DNA of 10,491 nt, taken from assembly GCA_036380435.1 (NCBI GenBank), contig DASVES010000503.1, forward strand, positions 1 to 10,491, given 5' to 3'. The translations under genes were made by a program, and so were the position numbers. The notes under the pieces are model-generated. The model saw nothing but the letters and a program-made list of their open reading frames with translations. It was not told the DNA's origin and searched no databases. Shown here piece by piece: positions 5,477 through 10,491 of the stretch (its first letter is position 1; the number at the start of each line of letters is the position of its first letter). This DNA is from DASQDT01 sp036380435 (GTDB lineage: Bacteria > Acidobacteriota > Blastocatellia > Pyrinomonadales > Pyrinomonadaceae).

Positions 5477-6958
5477 TTAACGCTGCGCGGTCTCCGCGGC
5501 CGCGGCGTTCATCCGTTTCTCGACGGCGGCGAGGAAGTTGTGCAGCATTCGGCCGCGCACCTGCGAGGCCGTGGGCCGGGCGCCTCCGGCCTGCGTGACG
5601 AGCGCGCCGGCCATGATCTCTTCGGCCTCCCCGGAGTCGGCTTGCTGCTCGGCCTCCTCCTCCGCTTCCTCCTCGCCTTCGGCCTCGCTCGCCTCTGCGT
5701 CCGTCGAATCCGCTTCCTCCGATTCGGCAGACGCTGCTTCCTCTTCAGTCTCTACTGAGTCGTCGTCGTAGGGAGCCTTCTCCGTGTACATCTCGGCGAG
5801 CCGCGTGAGCCTGTCGTCCTTGAGGACGCGGGCCAACACGTGCATCAACCGCTCGGCGTCGTAGGGCGGGTTGTCTTGAAGTTTTTGCAGGTGACGGACG
5901 ACGAAGGGGGTGAGACGCGCGCCGTCCCAGTTCTCGACGACGTAGACGAGCTGCATCTCGCCCTCGCCCACTTTGTCGGCGCTGTAGAGGGCGCCCGCCA
6001 GTCGCTCCTTCTGCGCGGCGGTCAGTTCCCCGATGAGCTTCGAGTCAACGTCCGGGCCGTTAAAAACTTCCACCTCCGAAGAGACGCTGAAATCCTCCAC
6101 GAAATTCACGGCCGCGGCGGCAGACTCTTCCGACGCCTCCGCTGCGACGGCGTCGCCCGCCTGCTCCGCCCCTTCGTCCGGCCCGCCGGACACCCCGGCG
6201 ACACTCTCGCCGGCGTCCTCGTTCGCGTCTTCGCCTTCCGCCTTCCCCCCGCCGACCGCCAACGGCAAGGCAGCGATTTGAGCGGCTACGGGGTGCGCCT
6301 TCTCCCGCGCCGACTCGGCCTCGTAGGCCGCGAGCTGGGCGCTGTAGGCGAGTTCAAACGCGCCCTCCCAACGCGTCGCCGGCTCCTCGACGCAGCGCAC
6401 TAGCCATTCGAGCAGTTCGGCGCGGTCAAGCGGCTGCTGGCGCGTGACCCACTGAAGCTCTTCGATGCGCTTGAAGTAGATTTTCAGGTCGGCCTCGGAC
6501 AGTCGCTTCGCGCCGTGGCGAATGTCCGTGACGTAGTAGCCCGCCGGCTCCACGTCCTCCGCGCGGCGGAGGAACAGCAGCAGCGTCTCGCCCTTGCGGA
6601 AATTTCCGACGTAGTTCGCGTCGGACGGCCACACCGGGTGGTAGACGAAAAAACTCTTCTCGCCGGGGTCGCCCTTGATGCTCTCGGTCGCGACGAAGGT
6701 CGTCCTCCGCATGTTCTGCCGGGCCTTTCCCTCCAGCGCGACGGACTCGCCCACGCGCGCGGCCGCGATGCGCTCGCTCGCGCGGTAGAGCGTCCGCAGC
6801 GGCGTCGGCGGCGGCTCGACGGGGCAGGCGGCGGCGGCAGTGGAGGCGGCGTGCGCGGTCTCGCGCGGGAGGGCGAGCGCGGCCGAGGCGAAGAGGGCGG
6901 ACGCTAGAGACAGCGCGAGGGCAACGTGCGGGCGACGGGACGGGCGAGCGTTTGGCAT
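5477..6958 (-). CDS. Secreted protein of unknown function with acidic low-complexity segments
   Basis: I do not recognise this 493-residue protein as a named family. Residues 1-38 form a Sec-type signal peptide: basic start, hydrophobic core VALALSLASALFASAALAL, likely cleavage near ALA or AHA. Residues 45-132 form a compact domain starting CPVEPPPTPLRTLYRASERI and including TTFVATESIKGDPGEKSFFVYH and FRKGETLLLFLRR. This resembles bacterial TIMP/NTR-like secreted domains, but only weakly. Residues 165-225 are helical and charged. An acidic Ala/Glu/Gly linker (237-283) leads to a second domain (285-395), and a very acidic Glu/Ser/Ala tail (396-448) precedes a short helical C-terminus. Cysteines C45 and C189 are the only two. 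AAAC before C45 is a poor lipobox. The start ATG at 6958 is fixed by AAAGGAG 7 bases upstream. It converges on egtB with a 53-base gap and has no evident link to it. Confidence 0.85.
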   Translation of the reverse strand: MPNARPSRRPHVALALSLASALFASAALALPRETAHAASTAAAACPVEPPPTPLRTLYRASERIAAARVGESVALEGKARQNMRRTTFVATESIKGDPGEKSFFVYHPVWPSDANYVGNFRKGETLLLFLRRAEDVEPAGYYVTDIRHGAKRLSEADLKIYFKRIEELQWVTRQQPLDRAELLEWLVRCVEEPATRWEGAFELAYSAQLAAYEAESAREKAHPVAAQIAALPLAVGGGKAEGEDANEDAGESVAGVSGGPDEGAEQAGDAVAAEASEESAAAAVNFVEDFSVSSEVEVFNGPDVDSKLIGELTAAQKERLAGALYSADKVGEGEMQLVYVVENWDGARLTPFVVRHLQKLQDNPPYDAERLMHVLARVLKDDRLTRLAEMYTEKAPYDDDSVETEEEAASAESEEADSTDAEASEAEGEEEAEEEAEQQADSGEAEEIMAGALVTQAGGARPTASQVRGRMLHNFLAAVEKRMNAAAAETAQR

Positions 6959-7287
6959 GGGTGTTCTCCTTTCGTTTGCTACCCACGGGCCTCGGGGAGA
7001 CGCTCGAATTTTTGGAACGAAATCTATGCGCTTAGACACAGTCTGGCGGGAAAAGGTTCCTTGGGCGGGATTGAAAATTTTCCGCGTCCGGCGGCACGTC
7101 CTCCGCCGCCGCGCGACTCTGGCCTCGCGGAGTACGCGCGCCGGTCTAAATCAGACGAGGCATCGATAGACTGATGCGGCCCCTTCGCGGAATGCGGCGG
7201 GGAGGTTTTCGTAAACATTGGCCCGGCGCCCGACGTATACCCAATGTCTCGCCGAGACGAACGCCGCCCAGACCGATAAGCGCCTCT
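6959..7287. other. Divergent intergenic region between the secreted-protein gene and the permease pair
   Basis: These 329 bases separate two genes that point away from each other, so both promoters should lie here. I see no gene, RNA or long inverted repeat. Candidates are weak: TTGAAA at 7071-7076 has no -10 at the right spacing, and TATACC at 7236-7241 has no good -35. The plus-strand frame of the first permease stays open from an ATG at 7174, but the 38 extra residues are basic, proline-rich and unlike the family, so this stretch is probably leader. A short GCATC/GATGC hairpin near 7163-7180 is too small to interpret. Confidence 0.5.
6966..6972 (-). promoter_or_regulatory. Ribosome binding site AAAGGAG of the secreted protein gene
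   Basis: The minus-strand sequence AAAGGAG ends 7 bases before the ATG at 6958. It rules out the longer open frame that reaches 7039 and so exposes the signal peptide at the true N-terminus. Confidence 0.75.
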
Positions 7288-8532
7288 ATGAAAACGCTTT
7301 ACACCTTCTACGCCGACGCGGCGAAGATCGCCGTCCAGGCCATCCTCGCACACAAGCTGCGCGCCCTGTTGACCCTCATCGGCGTCATCATCGGCGTCGC
7401 CTCGGTCGTCGTCGTCGGCGCCGCCATCAACGGCCTGAACACATACGTCCGCGACCGTCTCACGTCTGTCCTCGGCTCCAACCACTTCATGATCGCGCGC
7501 ATGGCCCGCACGGGCGAAATAAGCGAGGAGGAGTGGGAGAAGATGAACCGCCGCAACAAGCGTCTGGAGCTGGAAGACTACGAGTGGGTCAAAGAGCACT
7601 GCACGGCCTGCTCCGAGGTGGGCGCGCAGTTCCAGAACCGCGTCGATCTCAAGCACGAGGGCAAGGAGCTGTTCGGCACCTCCGTTCTGGGTTCGACGCC
7701 CAGCATGGCCTCCATCGAGGACAAGACGATTGCCGACGGCCGCTTCATCATCCCGCAGGAGATGGAGACGGCGGCGATGGTCTGCGTGGTCGGCTACGAG
7801 ATCAAGGAAAAGCTTTTCGACGGGGGCGACCCCATCGGCAAGACCGTGAGCGTGCGGGGCCTGCCGCTCCAGATCGTCGGCGTCGAAGACAAGCGCGGCT
7901 CGATGTTCGGCCAGTCGCTCGACAACAATCTCTACATGCCGCTGACGACCTATCGGAAAATCTTCGGCGGCCGCCAGAGCCTTCAGATTCACGGCAAGAC
8001 CGAGACGGCCGAGCAGTTCCCGGCCGCCCTCGAGGACGCGCGCACGGCGATGCGCAACAAGCATCGCCTGTCGGGCGACGAGACGGACGACTTCGGCCTC
8101 GTCAACACGGCCGAGGTGGGCAACGCCATCGACCAGTTCACCGGCGCCATCGCGCTCGTCGTCGTCCCCATCACGGCCATCTCGCTCATCGTCGGGGCCA
8201 TCGTCGTGATGAACATCATGCTGGTGTCCGTCACGGAGCGCACTTTCGAGATCGGCCTGCGTAAGGCTCTGGGCGCGCGGCGCAAGCAGGTGCTCTTGCA
8301 GTTTTTGATCGAGTCGGCGTGCCTGACGATGTTGGGCGGGGTGTTCGGCATCCTGCTGGCGGCCGGCGTGGCGTGGCTCATCTCGACGCTCGCGCAAATC
8401 CCGATGACCATCACCCTCGGCTACGTCGTGCTCTCGGTCGGCGTCTCGACGCTCATCGGCATGGTCGCCGGCATCTATCCGGCCTTCAAGGCGTCGCGGC
8501 TCGACCCGATTGTGGCGCTGGCGAGAAACTGA
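7288..8532 (+). CDS. MacB/FtsX-type ABC transporter permease (first of a pair)
   Basis: This 414-residue inner-membrane permease has the MacB topology: TM1 at about 26-50 (LRALLTLIGVIIGVASVVVVGAA), a periplasmic MacB_PCD domain (about 51-285), then an FtsX domain with TMs near 286-313, 340-370 and 375-397. The conserved VVMNIMLVSVTERTFEIGLRKALGAR (307-331) forms the coupling region that contacts the ATPase, and it ends with the usual YPAFKASRLDPIVAL. Proteins of this class do not pump across the inner membrane like classical exporters; they work as mechanotransmitters driving lipoprotein, peptide or drug extrusion. E. coli MacB carries its ATPase fused at the N-terminus; here there is none. 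An unusual CTAC motif (105-108) lies in the periplasmic domain. The second permease follows 109 bases later, so they probably act as a heterodimer. The ATG at 7288 places TM1 at the family position, though no Shine-Dalgarno is evident. The substrate is unknown. Confidence 0.9.
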   Translation: MKTLYTFYADAAKIAVQAILAHKLRALLTLIGVIIGVASVVVVGAAINGLNTYVRDRLTSVLGSNHFMIARMARTGEISEEEWEKMNRRNKRLELEDYEWVKEHCTACSEVGAQFQNRVDLKHEGKELFGTSVLGSTPSMASIEDKTIADGRFIIPQEMETAAMVCVVGYEIKEKLFDGGDPIGKTVSVRGLPLQIVGVEDKRGSMFGQSLDNNLYMPLTTYRKIFGGRQSLQIHGKTETAEQFPAALEDARTAMRNKHRLSGDETDDFGLVNTAEVGNAIDQFTGAIALVVVPITAISLIVGAIVVMNIMLVSVTERTFEIGLRKALGARRKQVLLQFLIESACLTMLGGVFGILLAAGVAWLISTLAQIPMTITLGYVVLSVGVSTLIGMVAGIYPAFKASRLDPIVALARN

Positions 8533-8539
8533 TAAAGCC

Positions 8540-8628
8540 GTGATAAGTGATAAGTGATAAGTGATAAGAAAAGACAAAAGACAGATGCTTTCTCTTATCA
8601 CTTATCACTCATCACTCATCACTTATCA
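8540..8628. repeat. Heptamer tandem repeats (GTGATAA) in inverted orientation
   Basis: Four exact tandem copies of GTGATAA (8540-8567) are followed, after a 27-base purine-rich spacer, by about five copies of the complementary unit at 8595-8628. Those include two variant units (TCATCAC). The two halves can pair into a hairpin of roughly 30 bp. The sequence is AT-rich against high-GC surroundings and fills the gap between the two permease genes. It resembles the heptameric short tandemly repeated sequences known from cyanobacteria and other bacteria. It lacks coding content. Confidence 0.87.
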
Positions 8629-8641
8629 TTGAGTTAAAGAA

Positions 8642-9898
8642 ATGAAGTTGAAGCTACCCGCATTCATCCCCCGCGAGATTCTGCTGATGGCGCTCGACAG
8701 CATCCGGGCGCACAAGTTCCGCAGCTTCCTGACGGTGCTCGGCATCGTCATCGGCGTGTGCGTCGTGATCGTCATCGCCTCGCTGATTACGGGTCTGCGC
8801 AACAACATCGTGCAGATGATCGAGGAGTATGGCACCAACAACATCTACGCCTTCCACCTCTCGACGGGGCCGCAGCTCCACGTTGACCGCGCCGAGCGCG
8901 CCCGCAAGCCCTTAAACGAGGCCGACGCCGACGCCATCCGCCAGCACGCGTGGGCCGCCGAGGAGGTCTCCAACGTCCTGATGGTCGCGTGGTGGGACTC
9001 GACCATCCAGCACAAGGGGCAGAACTACCGCCGCGGCAACATGTCGGGCGTCTCCGCCAACTACGCGCGCACCGCCAACGTCTCCGTGCGCGAGGGGCGC
9101 TTCATCTCCGACATCGACGACCAGAACCGGCGCAACGTGATGGTCATCGGCGTCAACGTCGCCGAATCCCTCTTCCCCGGACAGCCCAACGTCGCCGGCA
9201 CCGAGGTCAAACTCGGCGGCAAGCCCTTCGAGATCATCGGCGTGCTGGAGAAACGCAAGAGCGCCTTCTTCGGCGAGAACGACGAAGACAACGCCATCTA
9301 CATCCCCTTCCGCACGGCCCGGCAGGTCTCGCCCGGCAGCGAGTGGATGATGATCATCATCCGCTCCAAGACGGGGCAACTCAAGACGGCGCTCGATCAG
9401 ACGGAGGAGATTCTGCGCCGGCAGCGCGGCGTGAAATTCAACGAGGCGAACAATTTCGATCTGGGGACGGCCGACAAGATCGTCGATCAGTTCGACTCCA
9501 TCGTCGGCTTCATCGGCATCTTCGCCATCGCCGTCTCCTGCGTCGGGCTGCTCGTCGGCGGCATCGGCGTGATGAACATCATGCTGGTGTCCGTGACGGA
9601 GCGCACACAGGAGATCGGCGTGCGTAAGGCCATCGGCGCGCGGCGCGGCGACATCATCCGGCAGTTTCTTTACGAGGCGATGACGCTGACTTTCCTCGGC
9701 GGCGTGCTCGGCGTCATCATGGCCGTCGTCATCAGCAAGCTCGTCCTCTTCCTGCTGCCGCAGCTCCCCGCGACCGTCCCGCTGTGGGCGGTGGCGACGG
9801 GGCTGTTCGTCTCCATCGCCGTCGGCCTCATCTTCGGCGTGTGGCCCGCTTGGAAGGCTTCGCGCCTCGACCCGATTGAGTGCCTGCGCTACGAGTGA
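8642..9898 (+). CDS. MacB/FtsX-type ABC transporter permease (second of a pair)
   Basis: This 418-residue protein is homologous to the preceding permease and has the same layout. TM1 lies at about 29-52 (FRSFLTVLGIVIGVCVVIVIASL) after the IRAHKFRS motif. A periplasmic MacB_PCD domain (about 53-285) includes VREGRFISDID and KPFEIIGVLEKR. The FtsX domain has three TMs near 290-320, 347-372 and 378-402. GVMNIMLVSVTERTQEIGVRKAIGAR is the family's coupling motif, and the C-terminus PAWKASRLDPIECLRYE is typical of MacB. It retains the canonical RKAIGAR where the first permease has RKALGAR. The two proteins are clearly divergent in the periplasmic domain, fitting a heterodimer with distinct halves. 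The start ATG at 8642 lies directly after the hairpin repeat and has only a weak AAAGAA before it. No cognate ATPase gene is in the window. Confidence 0.92.
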   Translation: MKLKLPAFIPREILLMALDSIRAHKFRSFLTVLGIVIGVCVVIVIASLITGLRNNIVQMIEEYGTNNIYAFHLSTGPQLHVDRAERARKPLNEADADAIRQHAWAAEEVSNVLMVAWWDSTIQHKGQNYRRGNMSGVSANYARTANVSVREGRFISDIDDQNRRNVMVIGVNVAESLFPGQPNVAGTEVKLGGKPFEIIGVLEKRKSAFFGENDEDNAIYIPFRTARQVSPGSEWMMIIIRSKTGQLKTALDQTEEILRRQRGVKFNEANNFDLGTADKIVDQFDSIVGFIGIFAIAVSCVGLLVGGIGVMNIMLVSVTERTQEIGVRKAIGARRGDIIRQFLYEAMTLTFLGGVLGVIMAVVISKLVLFLLPQLPATVPLWAVATGLFVSIAVGLIFGVWPAWKASRLDPIECLRYE

Positions 9899-9922
9899 GC
9901 CGAAGCCCGAGGGTTCGGTGTC

Positions 9923-9930
9923 AGGAGGGG
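9923..9930 (+). promoter_or_regulatory. Strong Shine-Dalgarno AGGAGGGG of the zinc-ribbon protein gene
   Basis: AGGAGGGG ends four bases before the ATG at 9935 and is the strongest ribosome binding site in the window. It fixes the start, so that the first zinc-ribbon cysteine is residue 3, and suggests efficient translation from the permease transcript. Confidence 0.8.
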
Positions 9931-9934
9931 GAAG

Positions 9935-10420
9935 ATGTTCTGCCAGTCTTGCGGCACGGCGCTGACGAAGGGGCTGACCTACTGCAACCGCTGCGGTGCG
10001 CGCGCCGCCCCTTCGGCGCTCACGGCGGTGCAGAAGAACGACAAGCTGGCCGAGGTCGTCTACGTCCTCGCGACCTTCTCGGCCGGCGTCAGCCTCGGCG
10101 GACTCGCCGCCGTCTACTTCCTCATCAGGGAGCTGTTGCGGGCGGGCTTCGAGCAGAGCCGTATCGTCGTCGTCACCTTCTTCTGTCTGCTGGCGGTCGT
10201 CGGCTTAGCCTTCCTGCTCATCAATCAGATGTCGCGCGCCCTCAATGTCTTTCTCCACTCCGGCGCGGGCGCGGATGAAGGTCAAGCGACGGCCGCCAAC
10301 GCGCCTAAGCTTGCCGACGTGCAGACGGCGCAGATCGAAGCGCCGCGCGAACCGGTGGCGAGCGTCACCGACCACACGACGCGGACGTTCGACCCCGTCT
10401 ACGAGGAACGCCGCAGTTAG
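9935..10420 (+). CDS. Small membrane protein with N-terminal zinc ribbon
   Basis: The 161-residue product begins MFCQSCGTALTKGLTYCNRC. Its two CxxC pairs (C3/C6 and C17/C20) form a zinc-ribbon of the type found at the N-terminus of many bacterial membrane proteins. A short linker leads to two membrane segments at about 41-63 and 76-97, joined by a loop containing RELLRAGFEQSR. The C-terminal 60 residues are polar, Ala/Glu-rich and probably disordered. The ribbon should be cytoplasmic, with both ends inside. The gene starts 36 bases after the second permease and has a strong ribosome binding site, so it is likely in the same operon and may be an accessory subunit of that transporter (inference). 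I do not recognise a characterised homologue. Confidence 0.87.
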   Translation: MFCQSCGTALTKGLTYCNRCGARAAPSALTAVQKNDKLAEVVYVLATFSAGVSLGGLAAVYFLIRELLRAGFEQSRIVVVTFFCLLAVVGLAFLLINQMSRALNVFLHSGAGADEGQATAANAPKLADVQTAQIEAPREPVASVTDHTTRTFDPVYEERRS

Positions 10421-10471
10421 CAGGCGGCCGGACTATATCAGTGTTCAGTTGAGTGCGCGGGGAGTCGTACT

Positions 10472-10491
10472 CACCGCGGAGACGCAAAGGG
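10472..10491. repeat. Start of a GACGCAAAGG-type repeat, cut by the window edge
   Basis: The last 20 bases (ending CGCGGAGACGCAAAGGG) share ACGCAAAGG with the right arm of the 1225-1339 repeat. This looks like the first arm of another copy or relative of that element, placed after the zinc-ribbon gene. Only the beginning is visible. Confidence 0.45.

Noticed and set aside
4853..5758. A 301-codon plus-strand frame overlapping the end of egtB and the end of the secreted protein gene
   Set aside because: It runs out of frame through two real genes and is very Arg-rich, with no recognisable domain.
7174..7287. A 38-residue N-terminal extension of the first permease
   Set aside because: It is basic and Pro/Arg-rich, has no family counterpart and would displace TM1. 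The ATG at 7288 fits better.
7024..8601. A 525-codon open frame on the minus strand opposite the first permease
   Set aside because: It is antisense to a well-supported MacB-type permease. Its product is Asp/Arg/His-rich and repetitive with no family motif. Long antisense frames are common at this GC content.
8540..8628. CRISPR array
   Set aside because: The units are 7 bases long, with no spacers and no cas gene nearby.
10411..10431. A terminator-like GCCGC/GCGGC hairpin at the end of the zinc-ribbon gene
   Set aside because: The stem is only about 5 bp, overlaps the stop codon and has no T-run.

Overview
The window is high-GC bacterial DNA with tightly packed genes on both strands. The gene families, and gaps filled with short purine/pyrimidine-biased hairpin repeats, fit an Acidobacteriota-like soil bacterium, possibly class Blastocatellia. 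That assignment is inference: there is no rRNA or other phylogenetic marker here. No tRNA, rRNA, CRISPR array, phage gene or transposase was seen.

Left half (1-5423): an ergothioneine locus joined to a transporter. On the minus strand, read right to left, are an EgtD-type histidine methyltransferase (2873-3898), a glutamate-cysteine ligase of the GCS2/plant type (1360-2745), an OpuBA/ProV-like ABC ATPase (412-1185) and the first 87 codons of an OpuBB/ProW-like permease that runs off the left edge (1-261). On the plus strand, divergent from egtD, lies EgtB, the iron-dependent sulfoxide synthase (4071-5423). EgtD makes hercynine from histidine and EgtB adds the sulfur. The ligase could supply gamma-glutamylcysteine. 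The Opu-type transporter belongs to the broad family that includes the recently described EgtUV ergothioneine importers, so a combined make-and-import locus is a reasonable hypothesis. No EgtC amidase or EgtE lyase is visible.

Centre (5477-6958, minus): a secreted protein of unknown function with a signal peptide, a conserved-looking N-terminal domain and two strongly acidic low-complexity segments. It converges on egtB. A 329-base divergent gap separates it from the right half.

Right half (7288-10420, plus): two tandem MacB/FtsX-type ABC permeases without an ATPase in view, then a small membrane protein with an N-terminal zinc ribbon.

Four of the five gaps between same-direction genes contain a hairpin-forming repeat, each of a different sequence family (310-400, 1225-1339, 2761-2860, 8540-8628). 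The divergent and convergent gaps have none. A further repeat of the 1225-1339 type appears to begin at the right edge. This placement is the most unusual structural feature of the window.
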